A stretch of 64,000 bases of DNA, taken from contig JAFRWW010000047.1 in assembly GCA_017441585.1 (NCBI GenBank), positions 16,819-80,818 of the forward strand, given 5' to 3'. This document shows, one piece after another, positions 15,906 to 24,826 of the stretch. A program made the position numbers and the translations under genes. Positions within the stretch are counted from its first letter, which is position 1; the number at the start of each line of letters is the position of its first letter. The notes under the pieces were generated by a model. That model saw only the letters and a list, made by a program, of their open reading frames with translations, was not told where the DNA came from and did no database searches. The stretch is from Lachnospiraceae bacterium. Its GTDB lineage: Bacteria > Bacillota > Clostridia > Lachnospirales > Lachnospiraceae.

Positions 15906-16895
15906 CTATTCATCAATTTTATCCAGAAGCTGATTCATGTGGGAATACAGTATCCCACGCTCCCTGGCCCGCATGACAATGGAAATGTAAGGCCTGCCGG
16001 TCTCATCCTCCGACAGCATCACCAGATTGTTTCCGGCGGCCATGGTGGTGCCCGTCTTTCCACCGATGACATTCACGCCCCCGGGCGGCAGTACATCGCC
16101 CTTCAGGAACAGATTGGTGGATTTAAAGGTCATCTCCTTATAATCGCCGGCTGCGGTCCTGTAATTAAAAGTGTATTCCTTTTCGTTTATTATCTTTTGG
16201 AACCACTCATAGGTAATAGCCTTGTTAAACATGAGATACATGTCATAAGCCGTGGTATAATGCTCTTCATTATGCAGTCCGTGGGGATTGACAAAATGAG
16301 TATGGGTAGCCCCGAGCCTTTTCGCCTCCGCATTCATCATGTCGGCAAAAGCCTCTTCAGACACTGCGAAATGCTCCGCAATGGCCACTGCCGCGTCATT
16401 ACCCGAATACATCAAAAGCGCATGCAGCGCCTGATCCAGATTCATGGAATCTCCGGGCTCAAAACCGCACAGCTGTGCTCCAGACTCCGTGATCTTTACA
16501 TTTTCGGAACAGGTGACGATGTCCTCCTCAGAGCCATTCTCCATGGCGATTATGGCAGTCATCACCTTAGTCATGCTGGCAGGATACAGCTGTTCAAAGA
16601 CATTGTCCGAAAACCTGGTGTCGCATCCGTTCACGTCAAAAAGGCCGGCAGATGCATAATCCTTATCCTTGCCGTCCTCCATGAGGCTTTGGTCCTTACC
16701 TTCCACTATGCAAAGATCCTGTGAAAAGGGCTCCACTCTGCCGCCTGCTATCTCGGTGACACCGTACACGGAACCCTCAGGCAGATCTTCAAAGGCCATC
16801 TGAGGCTTTTTACCGCATGCAGTCAGCAATATGCTCATACCTGCGGCTGTCAGAAAACATATACTCTTTATTACGTGATCATTTATACATCTCAC
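15906..16895 (-). CDS. D-alanyl-D-alanine carboxypeptidase (DacF/PBP5-like), lipoprotein form
   Basis: A serine peptidase S11 enzyme: active-site [11 protein letters not shown] (SxxK), YSGNDAAVA (SGN) and GGKTGTT (KTG) in the correct order and spacing. It trims the terminal D-Ala from peptidoglycan stem peptides. Rather than a C-terminal amphipathic anchor it has an N-terminal lipoprotein signal ending LLTAC, so it is probably lipid-anchored. The start is uncertain: GTG at 16895 gives a normal signal peptide; TTG at 16919 is possible. Both overlap the end of mgsA, implying coupling. Confidence 0.9.
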   Translation of the reverse strand: MRCINDHVIKSICFLTAAGMSILLTACGKKPQMAFEDLPEGSVYGVTEIAGGRVEPFSQDLCIVEGKDQSLMEDGKDKDYASAGLFDVNGCDTRFSDNVFEQLYPASMTKVMTAIIAMENGSEEDIVTCSENVKITESGAQLCGFEPGDSMNLDQALHALLMYSGNDAAVAIAEHFAVSEEAFADMMNAEAKRLGATHTHFVNPHGLHNEEHYTTAYDMYLMFNKAITYEWFQKIINEKEYTFNYRTAAGDYKEMTFKSTNLFLKGDVLPPGGVNVIGGKTGTTMAAGNNLVMLSEDETGRPYISIVMRARERGILYSHMNQLLDKIDE

Positions 16896-17274
16896 GCCAC
16901 TCAAGATCTCCTCTGTCAAGTGATTTGATCAGAAGCTCCGCCGTAGCCAGATTCGTGGCCAGAGGAATATTATGGGTGTCACAGAGCCTGGCAACGTTAG
17001 TCACGTCCGGCTCGTGATTCTTCCTCGTAAGCGGATCTCTCAAAAATATCACCAGATCGATCTGATTATGCTCGATCTGGGCTCCAAGCTGCTGTTCGCC
17101 GCCCAGATGTCCCGCCAGATATTTGTGGACGCTCAGGTTCGTGACCTCTTCTATGAGACGTCCCGTAGTACCTGTAGCATACAACTCATTCTTTGACAGA
17201 ATCCCTCTGTAGGCGATACAGAAGTTCTGCATCAGTTTCTTTTTCGCGTCATGCGCCATAAGACCTATGTTCAT
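16879..17274 (-). CDS. mgsA: Methylglyoxal synthase
   Basis: 131 residues of MGS-like fold: [34 protein letters not shown] and [13 protein letters not shown]. It converts dihydroxyacetone phosphate to methylglyoxal and phosphate. At the position of the E. coli catalytic base Asp71 (GGDQQ) this protein has Glu (GGEQQ). It lies between rodA and the carboxypeptidase, the position usual for clostridial mgsA at the end of the mre-min cluster. Confidence 0.92.
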   Translation of the reverse strand: MNIGLMAHDAKKKLMQNFCIAYRGILSKNELYATGTTGRLIEEVTNLSVHKYLAGHLGGEQQLGAQIEHNQIDLVIFLRDPLTRKNHEPDVTNVARLCDTHNIPLATNLATAELLIKSLDRGDLEWREMYK

Positions 17275-17361
17275 AACTCAACCCCACCTTCTCCTTCTCA
17301 AAAATAACATACCAATTCACCGACGGGCGGCGCCCCCTCACATACGTTCGGCGGCAAATTC

Positions 17362-18492
17362 CTACCATTCCCCGTTTCTCATATCCCTCGGGTCCAGCGG
17401 CTGCAGCCCCACATTAAGCACAAGCCCCACGCCCAGGCACAGACTGACCATGGAAGTGGATCCGTAACTGATGAAGGGCAGCGGAATACCCGTATTCGGC
17501 ATGAGTCCCGTGGTAACCGCGATATTCATAAAGCTCTGAAAGCCTATGTTCGCAGCCACTCCGGCACAGATAAGCCTTCCCGCCAGATCCTTTGCCCTGC
17601 GGCATATCCCCAGGATCTGGAAAACTATGCACCCCTGCAGGAAGATCACAGCCACACAACCGGCAAATCCCAGATCCTCGCCGATCATGGCAAAGATGAA
17701 ATCAGTCTGGGGCTCGGAAATAAAATTACCGTTCTTGACGGAGGCTACCTCATTATTCTTGTAACCCTTTCCCGTCAGGCGCCCTGAGCCGATGGCTGTC
17801 ATGGAATTCTGCTGCTGGTATCCTTCGGTATTAGAATACTTATCGGGCTGAAGCCAGGCCAGTATACGCGTCTGCTGATAATCCTTGATCAGTTTCTGAT
17901 CAGGCTGGATCACTATCATCAGCAAAATGGCCGCCACAGGCACAAACACCACCAGCACCGCCGTGATCAGCTTTATGCTCAGCCCCCCGATAAAAAGCAG
18001 AGCGCAAAAGATGATCAGTATCATGATGGTAGTGGACAGATCGGGCTGCTTGAATACCAGCACCAACGGTATCAGCATCATCCCGAACAGCTGCAGCAAT
18101 ACCTTAAAGGTATTTAACTTTTCCCTGTGTTTCATAATAAACTGTGCGAAAAATAAAATCAACAGTATTTTTGCAAGCTCTGAAGGCTGAAACCTGAAAC
18201 TCCCGATTTCAAGCCATCTCTGGGCACCTTTTCCTTCGCTTCCCAAAAAGATAACGGCCGTTAACAATAAGATATTTCCGCCATACAGTACCCAGTAAAA
18301 ATTCAGGATCAGGGAATAATCTATGAGGGAAAGAATAACAAGACCCACCAGACCTATGATGAGTCCCTCGATCTGCTTCGTCTGATACGCTTCTCTGGCG
18401 CTGCCAATGGCCACTATTCCATACACGGTCTGAGCTATCACCAGCAGCAGCAGGAGAAAATTATAATTTTTTACGCTGTATCTTTTTAACAT
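17362..18492 (-). CDS. rodA: Rod shape-determining SEDS glycosyltransferase RodA
   Basis: 376 residues with about ten membrane helices; typical FtsW/RodA/SpoVE landmarks include LEIGSFRFQPSELAKI, the QPDLST loop and FISYGSTSMVSLCLGVGLVLNV. SEDS proteins polymerise lipid II into glycan strands with a class B PBP, here presumably the PBP2 encoded upstream. Position inside the mre block argues for RodA rather than FtsW. It starts 3 nt after minC. Confidence 0.94.
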   Translation of the reverse strand: MLKRYSVKNYNFLLLLLVIAQTVYGIVAIGSAREAYQTKQIEGLIIGLVGLVILSLIDYSLILNFYWVLYGGNILLLTAVIFLGSEGKGAQRWLEIGSFRFQPSELAKILLILFFAQFIMKHREKLNTFKVLLQLFGMMLIPLVLVFKQPDLSTTIMILIIFCALLFIGGLSIKLITAVLVVFVPVAAILLMIVIQPDQKLIKDYQQTRILAWLQPDKYSNTEGYQQQNSMTAIGSGRLTGKGYKNNEVASVKNGNFISEPQTDFIFAMIGEDLGFAGCVAVIFLQGCIVFQILGICRRAKDLAGRLICAGVAANIGFQSFMNIAVTTGLMPNTGIPLPFISYGSTSMVSLCLGVGLVLNVGLQPLDPRDMRNGEW

Positions 18493-18495
18493 ATC

Positions 18496-19236
18496 CTACA
18501 ACAACCTGCTCCTGCAATTTTCGATAAAATCCTTTGATATGCCTTCCATCAGCACTCTGCCGTCCTTTTCATAAAAGATGCGGGCGCTGTTTTTTTTGAT
18601 AAGGCTGTTGCCCAGGTCCTTCTGGGTCACATTTATCACCACGTCATTTATCACTACCGTGGCCAGCGCCTTTACGTCAAAAGCCGCCACGAAGTTAACC
18701 TTGGGATAAGTGGTATCCACCAACTCCTCATCCGGCTCCTCTTCCTCCTCATCATACATGACATTGCCGGCTATGGCCTCGCCGTAGAGTGTGCCGATGA
18801 CCGTGATACTGCCACCCGAGACCACCGTAGCCCCGGGATTCACATCCCCGATCACTGTGAGGGCATAGGGAGACTCCAGCTTTTCTCCCGACTGAAGGGT
18901 TCCCACATACACCTGGCCCTTTGCGGCGTCCGAAGCCTGGGCGAACTCCTTCATGGCCCGCAGATAAAGGCTGTTTCTATCATCATCCTTAACCACCACA
19001 CATGAGATCCTGACATTGCTGGAGGAGGTGATGGCTTCAATAAGCTCATCTTCTTCCTCATCCGTCAGCTTACGGCCGGAAAATGAGATGGCGCTGTTTG
19101 CATTGCCGAAGAATGCGGCATTGCGCTGAAATTTATCTCCCAGTTCCCGCACCAGATCCTCAAGGGGCGCCTGATCGTCAAGGACTATATTAAATCCGTT
19201 TTTAAAGCTTTTTATAACAACTGCATCTTTTGCCAT
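18496..19236 (-). CDS. minC: Septum site-determining protein MinC
   Basis: 246 residues. An N-terminal MinC domain (VVIKSFKNGFNIVLDDQAPLEDLVRELGDKF) and a C-terminal beta-helix domain with VYVGTLQSGEKLESPYALTVIGDVNPGATVVSGGSITVIGTLYG. MinC inhibits FtsZ polymerisation away from midcell and normally depends on MinD for membrane recruitment. The expected minD and minE are absent: rodA follows directly. Confidence 0.94.
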   Translation of the reverse strand: MAKDAVVIKSFKNGFNIVLDDQAPLEDLVRELGDKFQRNAAFFGNANSAISFSGRKLTDEEEDELIEAITSSSNVRISCVVVKDDDRNSLYLRAMKEFAQASDAAKGQVYVGTLQSGEKLESPYALTVIGDVNPGATVVSGGSITVIGTLYGEAIAGNVMYDEEEEEPDEELVDTTYPKVNFVAAFDVKALATVVINDVVINVTQKDLGNSLIKKNSARIFYEKDGRVLMEGISKDFIENCRSRLL

Positions 19237-19303
19237 TATCTTAAACCCATTAATGCCCGATCATCCGTAATGATCCTGCCATCAATTAATGATTCCGTCA
19301 TTT

Positions 19304-22174
19304 TTAATCCGAAATGGTACCGCTGGTAGGTATGGTAGCCCTGCCGTTCACGATACTGTCCTTATCCTTAATACCAAAATAATACTGGAACACATCTCTT
19401 GCGACTTCAGCCGCATTTGCCGAGGTGTATCCGTATGCGATCCTCACCGCCAGTGATATCTTGGGATCGTTCGAGGGGGCAAAGCCTATGAAAAGCGCAT
19501 GGTTAGGTCTGGTTCTCACCTGCTGAGCCGTACCTGTCTTACCTGCGGCATCCACCCCACTGTCCTTGAAGGCGGCGGCCTCATTAACCACACCTCTCAT
19601 ACCTGCAAAGACACTACGCCACACATCCTCGGAAGCCTCCACCCTGTTTCTGACCTGAGGAGTATAATCTTCCACTATATGGCCATCAGGATCCGTTACC
19701 TTATCAAGGAGACTTATATTATAGCAGGTGCCTTTGTTTGATATGGTGTTTGCATATCTGGCGATGGAAACCGTGGTAAAGGAATTGGTACCCTGACCGA
19801 TGGCGGAACGTACCGAGTCCTCATCGGAGATGGAAGGTGTTGTCTCGGAAAGTTCTATGCCTGAAGTGTCGGTAAAGCCGAACTTATCCGCATATTCCGC
19901 CAGTTTTTTAAGTCCCACATCCGAATTATATTTGCCAGTACCGTCAAGTCCCAGTCTGTATCCCACTTCATAAAAATAAAAGTTACAGGAATTTGTAATG
20001 GCCGTGGACAGGGTCTGCTCACCGTGTTTGCCCGGATACTTCCAGCACTTGGGGTTATCCACCTTGTCATACTCGCCCAGACACTCTATCTGCTCACCGG
20101 TAGTTATGACATTCTCATATATGCCCGCCATGGCCGATACGATCTTATACGTGGATCCCGGCGCCGTCTTCTGCTGTGTAGCATAGGAGTACAGCGGGTT
20201 GGAAAGATCGTTTCTGAGCCTGTTGTAATATTCCGTGTCTATAAAATTGGCCAGCCTGTTATTGTCATAGCTTGGATAGGATACGCAGGCTCTCACCTCA
20301 CCCGTGGCCGAATCACAGACCACGCAGGATGCGGTACAGGGGTCCAGGGCCAGCATGGCCGGAGTGATCTCTATGGTACGTATCTCCTCCACCATAAAAT
20401 CATAGGGTGACAGTTCTCCTGCCAGCAACAGCCTTTTGGTCTCCAGATCATCCCTGATAACCCCCTGTTCAAACAGCGCCATGCATATCTGCAGGGGAGA
20501 TATCTCCCCGTCCCGTATCATATACTTTATCACTTTTCGCTGAAAAGCGTTATTGTCTTCCAGCAGTTCTATTATCTTGTTAGTGAGGGCCTCATACACC
20601 TGAGCGGAATCCGAATACTGCTCGGGGGCGTCAAGCCTCGTGACCTCGATCCACTCCATGGCTATGGCGTGTTTTAAATACTCGGGCAGGGAGATAGTCT
20701 CATTCTTCCAGGCCTGATATATCTCATCCTGTTCATCTACCTTATCGCTTATGAGTATGCCCTCGTTTGAAGACGAAAGGGTCTGGGTGATGAAGCTTTC
20801 ATACACCTGATATTCCTTATCCAGGGTGTCATAGGCGTTGTTGCCGTTTAAAAGTTCTTCCCTCAGTGTAGCCAGCACCTGATCCTGCTTTTTTTCACAG
20901 GCCGCATGGATCTGCTGCTCATACATGCCCGCATCCTCTTCTCCCATGACGGACAGATCGAGAATACCGTTATTGAGCAGGGCGTAGTACACACTGTCTA
21001 TTGGGATTATGATATTTGATGCCGATTCGTTTTCCCCCTGTACATATTCTTTCACATTTTTGATACGGGAGACTATGATACCCGCCAGTTTCTGTTCCAG
21101 TATCCTGTATATAGCCTCCTGCAGATCGGCGTCGATGGTAAGATACAGATCGTTGCCCGCCACGGGCTGGGTGACGCTTGCCACCTCTGCCACCTTTCCC
21201 ACGTTATCCACATAGATCTCACGGCGGCCCTTTTGTCCCTGGAGCTGCTTTTCCATCACCTGCTCTATGCCGGCACGGCCTACCATATCATTTCTCTCGT
21301 ATTTGCCTCCGGAAGCATTATACTCTTCCAGTTCAGCCTGGGAAATGATACCCGTATAGCCCAGGATAGGCGACAGGCTGGGCTCGTCGATATAGCGGCG
21401 CACGGTATCCTCAGCTATATCCACTCCCTGCATCTCGCTTTTATTCTCCATCACCATGGCGACGGTCTTTTCGCTCACTCCCGTGGCTACGTTGGTAGCT
21501 ATATATTTCTGATAGCTGTTAAGGCTCATGGCATAGCGGACGGCCACCATTTTGAGGAGCTCATCCTTCGTATAGCCCTCCATGGGTATGAAATCATACT
21601 TACCCTTTTCATTCGGAACATATTTTCCTATGCCGAATTTTGACGAGGAGCACAGATAGGTTATCAGCTCCTGAGGTGTGGCGTCGCGCTCCTTGAGCTT
21701 AAGGTCTTCCGTTTTGGAATGTCCGTATATGTCCGCCAGAAAACGCAAAAGACTCTTACCTTCCACGGAATAGGCATAGTGGCCGCTCTCATCCAGCACC
21801 ACGTTAAAAGTACAGGCCAGATCGTCACCGTTATCCTCCACCATGTGGATCAGCCTGTAAATATTCTCATTCATCTGTCTGTTTTTCTCGGATCCGGTGC
21901 TGTCATAGTTATCCTCGATGGTAACGGAATAGGCCAGTTCATCATAGGCCAGGAGTTTGCCGTTCACGTCAAAGATCTTGCCTCTCGTACTTTTGATGGA
22001 CTGCTCCTTAAGTATCTTCAGGGTAAAGTTGTTCTGATAATCCTCACCCTTCACTATCTGCAGCACAAATAGACGATGCACCAGCACTCCGAATAAAAGG
22101 AAGATAATGAGCATCAGTACAAAGATACGGGACATTATAAAATTTATTATCTGCTCTTTTATCTCGTTAAACAT
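19304..22174 (-). CDS. mrdA: Penicillin-binding protein 2 (elongation-specific transpeptidase)
   Basis: 956 residues: N-terminal membrane anchor (16-42), class B dimerisation domain, and a transpeptidase domain with SxxK at Ser674-Lys677 (PGSTYKIV), SCN at 729-731 and KTG at 879-881. It cross-links peptidoglycan during cell elongation with RodA and MreCD. It is about 250-300 residues longer than typical PBP2; the excess is an insertion at roughly 360-600, mostly helical and acidic, between the dimerisation and catalytic parts. It ends in a short non-catalytic tail. Confidence 0.95.
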   Translation of the reverse strand: MFNEIKEQIINFIMSRIFVLMLIIFLLFGVLVHRLFVLQIVKGEDYQNNFTLKILKEQSIKSTRGKIFDVNGKLLAYDELAYSVTIEDNYDSTGSEKNRQMNENIYRLIHMVEDNGDDLACTFNVVLDESGHYAYSVEGKSLLRFLADIYGHSKTEDLKLKERDATPQELITYLCSSSKFGIGKYVPNEKGKYDFIPMEGYTKDELLKMVAVRYAMSLNSYQKYIATNVATGVSEKTVAMVMENKSEMQGVDIAEDTVRRYIDEPSLSPILGYTGIISQAELEEYNASGGKYERNDMVGRAGIEQVMEKQLQGQKGRREIYVDNVGKVAEVASVTQPVAGNDLYLTIDADLQEAIYRILEQKLAGIIVSRIKNVKEYVQGENESASNIIIPIDSVYYALLNNGILDLSVMGEEDAGMYEQQIHAACEKKQDQVLATLREELLNGNNAYDTLDKEYQVYESFITQTLSSSNEGILISDKVDEQDEIYQAWKNETISLPEYLKHAIAMEWIEVTRLDAPEQYSDSAQVYEALTNKIIELLEDNNAFQRKVIKYMIRDGEISPLQICMALFEQGVIRDDLETKRLLLAGELSPYDFMVEEIRTIEITPAMLALDPCTASCVVCDSATGEVRACVSYPSYDNNRLANFIDTEYYNRLRNDLSNPLYSYATQQKTAPGSTYKIVSAMAGIYENVITTGEQIECLGEYDKVDNPKCWKYPGKHGEQTLSTAITNSCNFYFYEVGYRLGLDGTGKYNSDVGLKKLAEYADKFGFTDTSGIELSETTPSISDEDSVRSAIGQGTNSFTTVSIARYANTISNKGTCYNISLLDKVTDPDGHIVEDYTPQVRNRVEASEDVWRSVFAGMRGVVNEAAAFKDSGVDAAGKTGTAQQVRTRPNHALFIGFAPSNDPKISLAVRIAYGYTSANAAEVARDVFQYYFGIKDKDSIVNGRATIPTSGTISD

Positions 22175-22181
22175 AAATAGA

Positions 22182-22703
22182 TCAGCTGAATATCACTTCC
22201 GTCTTACGTTCATCCTCTTCCAACAGACTGTTGATGTAAAGCACCGGCCGATAAAGCACCAGCGTGGCCAGCACGGTATAGACGATCTCGGGGATCGCCA
22301 CCTGCTTCACATAGGCGAAAACATCAAACCTGCGCCGCAGAAGGAACATGAAAACATAGATCACACTGCTGTATATGATGCCGGAAAAACCGACAAAGAA
22401 TATGGGGAGCTTAATATCTTCGGGATAAAAGATACGGTTGAAGAAACCGTTCATATAGCCCACCATCATATAGATAAGGGCATATGCCCCCAGTATGCCG
22501 CCACCGTAAAACACATCCAGCAGAAGACCCGAAAAAAAGCCCACCAGAAGGCCTTCCCTCTTGCCTCTCATAAAGCCGAAACAACTCACTATCATGAGCA
22601 CCAGGTTAGGCACCACCGGTCCCAACTGTATGCCGCGAAGCAACGTCGACTGAATGATGAAACAGATTATTATCAAAATAAAATGCACAAGTACACGTTT
22701 CAT
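22182..22703 (-). CDS. mreD: Rod shape-determining protein MreD
   Basis: 173 residues, five or six membrane helices, with the MreD start LVHFILIIICFIIQSTLLRGIQLGPVVPNLVLMIV and the GFFSGLLLDVFYGG loop. A membrane component of the elongasome linking MreC to PBP2/RodA. It overlaps the mreC stop by 4 nt and lies 7 nt before PBP2. Confidence 0.93.
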   Translation of the reverse strand: MKRVLVHFILIIICFIIQSTLLRGIQLGPVVPNLVLMIVSCFGFMRGKREGLLVGFFSGLLLDVFYGGGILGAYALIYMMVGYMNGFFNRIFYPEDIKLPIFFVGFSGIIYSSVIYVFMFLLRRRFDVFAYVKQVAIPEIVYTVLATLVLYRPVLYINSLLEEDERKTEVIFS

Positions 22704-23587
22704 TTATCCTCATTCCCGTCGAGCTTAATGGTCTCGTTTTTAAGTTCCTTGATGACCAGAACGATATCTATATGGTTAAAGTCCACACTGGGAGTAATGG
22801 TGCCGGATTTCGTCAGGTTATTGTTATCATTCTCAATGGAGCTGATATAGCCTATGTTTATACCCGGAAGGTACTTGTCCGATATATCGGAGGTCACCAG
22901 CACGTCTCCCTGTGCCACCCTGTTGTTCTCATCCACCAGCTGTGAAAATCTGATCTGACCCTTGTTTAAAAGAAGCAGATCTCCGGTCACCATGAGGTTA
23001 TCAGAGGTCGAGAGCACCTGTGCGCTGACATTAGAGGCGTCATCTATGATGGATCTGACACAGGCCCAGTTAGGCCCCACGTCGGTCACTATTCCCACCA
23101 GGCCTGCACCTGCTATGACGTTCATGTTTTTCCTGACGCCGTCATTCTCGCCCTTGTTAATGGTGAAAATGGAAAACCAGTTTCCTGCATCCTTGGCTAT
23201 GACTCTGGCTCCGATGGTATCGTAACCGGAATACTTTTCTCCCAGGCCATAGAGCTGCCTGAGTTCATTGAGTTCATACTTATCCTGAATGAGATTGGAA
23301 TTTTCCGTCTTGAGGGCGTCCACCTCATCCTGAAGGGCCTTATTCTGTTCCAGCACCACCTTAAGGTCCTTGAGATCCTCGGCTCTCTGGGCCAGATATG
23401 AGCCCACCGACTCTATACCGTTTTCAAAAGGTACCACCAGATATCCCGACACAAAGGAAAGGGGTTTTACCACCAGATCCGTGGAAAAGGTCAGGATCAT
23501 CAGAAGGATGCATACGCAGGAAAGGATGAGCAGCATATATTTGCTGTCAAGTTCTATTCTTTTATGTTTGATTCGTACTCGGGGCAT
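22700..23587 (-). CDS. mreC: Rod shape-determining protein MreC
   Basis: 295 residues: one N-terminal transmembrane helix (about 18-38), a coiled coil (about 62-110) and the extracytoplasmic beta domain (IGARVIAKDAGNWFSIFTINKGENDGVRKNMNVIAGAGLVGIV). It activates PBP2/RodA. GAGG precedes ATG 23587. A MITE-like element separates it from mreB, so transcription from the radC promoter must cross about 200 bp of inserted sequence. Confidence 0.95.
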   Translation of the reverse strand: MPRVRIKHKRIELDSKYMLLILSCVCILLMILTFSTDLVVKPLSFVSGYLVVPFENGIESVGSYLAQRAEDLKDLKVVLEQNKALQDEVDALKTENSNLIQDKYELNELRQLYGLGEKYSGYDTIGARVIAKDAGNWFSIFTINKGENDGVRKNMNVIAGAGLVGIVTDVGPNWACVRSIIDDASNVSAQVLSTSDNLMVTGDLLLLNKGQIRFSQLVDENNRVAQGDVLVTSDISDKYLPGINIGYISSIENDNNNLTKSGTITPSVDFNHIDIVLVIKELKNETIKLDGNEDK

Positions 23588-23607
23588 TTATAACCTCATT
23601 ATATCAC

Positions 23608-23818
23608 TTACAAAAACTTCCCACATGTCATCCTGAGTGAAACGACGCTGATCACATCATGAAATGATGTGATGCCGCCCCGGCGAGGGGTTGCGAAGCA
23701 ACAGGAAGGATCCTGAAAGAGTTAAAGGATTCAAAAAGGTCATCTTTATAAAGATTCTTCGCTGCGCTCAGAATGACATAAATTGCCTATTTTATCATCA
23801 AGTGGGAAGTTTTAGTCA
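23608..23818. mobile_element. MITE-like element between mreB and mreC
   Basis: Non-coding, about 211 bp. Ends are perfect 12-bp inverted repeats AAAACTTCCCAC (23613-23624) and GTGGGAAGTTTT (23802-23813), extendable to 17 bp with two mismatches (23608-23624 and 23802-23818). Just inside are imperfect inverted copies of TGTCATyCTGAG. Internally there is a 10-bp perfect hairpin (23651-23673). TCACTTA occurs at both edges (23604-23610 and 23816-23822), a possible target duplication. The right end overlaps the mreB stop codon. Positions 23684-23818 recur nearly identically, inverted, at 63858-63992. Confidence 0.75.
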
Positions 23819-24826
23819 CTTAGACATACCCTGGATCGAGTACGCAACTGACTTATACTTATCGTCCTTGATCACTCTCGCCAGACCGCAGGCCACGGAA
23901 TCGGCCGCATTATCGGCTATGTTCACCTTAAGATTGGTACCCTGACTCACCAGTTCTCCAAAATGATTGGTCACTGCGGAGCCGCCGGTAAGATATACTC
24001 CATGCCTATAAATATCGGCTGCCAGTTCCGGGGGAGTACGCTCCAGGATCACCTTTATGTTATCAATGATAGTGTCAAAATGCTCCCTCAGGGCAAGATC
24101 CACCAGGGTAGTGGGAATCTCTCTTTCCACGGGCAGTCCCGTCACTATATCCCTGCCGTATACCACGGCGCTCTCCCCTGCTTCTTCCAGCATTCTCATG
24201 CCTATCTTAACCTTTTCCGCAGTCTTCTGTCCTATCATGAGATTGAACTCTTTTCTGACAGCAGCTCTGATGGCGTCGTCAAATTTGGCTCCGCCCACCT
24301 TTATAAGCTTGGATAAAACGATACCGCCCAGGGACAGGATGGATATCTCTGTAGTGGCGTATCCCACGTCCACTATCATGACGCCCTGGGAATTCTTAAC
24401 ATCAATATCCAGACCCAGTCCGTCAGCTATGGCCTTTTCCACCACCATGATCTTTTTCGCCTTGACATTTGCATCCCTGACCAGATCGTAGAAGGACCTC
24501 TTTTCCACCTCGGTCACGTCCGTGGGCACAGATATATAATAATCCGCACCGCTTGACTTGCTTCCGGCCAGATCGGCGATAAAACATCTGAGCACGGTCT
24601 GCATATTTTTGATGTCGGCGATCACGCCGTTGGTCACGGGATTGGATATGACTATGTTGCCGGGAGCCTTTTCGAACATCTCAAAGGCCGAATCGCCATA
24701 AGCAAACAAGGTATTCTTGTTCTGAATGGCGATCATATTCTTTTCATTCAGTATGGAGTCATCCGCACTGTTATAAATCTTGATATTTCCGGTACCCAGA
24801 TCGATCCCGAAGGCAAAATTCTGCAT
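23816..24826 (-). CDS. mreB: MreB/Mbl-family actin-like protein
   Basis: 336 residues with actin-fold motifs: phosphate-1 GIDLGTGNIKIY, phosphate-2 MIVDVGYATTEISIL and adenosine loop GVYLTGGSAVTNHFG. A cytoskeletal filament directing the elongasome. GIDLGTGNIKIY differs from the usual GIDLGTANTL of MreB, so Mbl or a divergent paralogue is possible; the position before mreCD supports the shape role. The start overlaps the radC stop (TAATG). The final codons and stop lie at the edge of the MITE-like element. Confidence 0.92.
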   Translation of the reverse strand: MQNFAFGIDLGTGNIKIYNSADDSILNEKNMIAIQNKNTLFAYGDSAFEMFEKAPGNIVISNPVTNGVIADIKNMQTVLRCFIADLAGSKSSGADYYISVPTDVTEVEKRSFYDLVRDANVKAKKIMVVEKAIADGLGLDIDVKNSQGVMIVDVGYATTEISILSLGGIVLSKLIKVGGAKFDDAIRAAVRKEFNLMIGQKTAEKVKIGMRMLEEAGESAVVYGRDIVTGLPVEREIPTTLVDLALREHFDTIIDNIKVILERTPPELAADIYRHGVYLTGGSAVTNHFGELVSQGTNLKVNIADNAADSVACGLARVIKDDKYKSVAYSIQGMSK

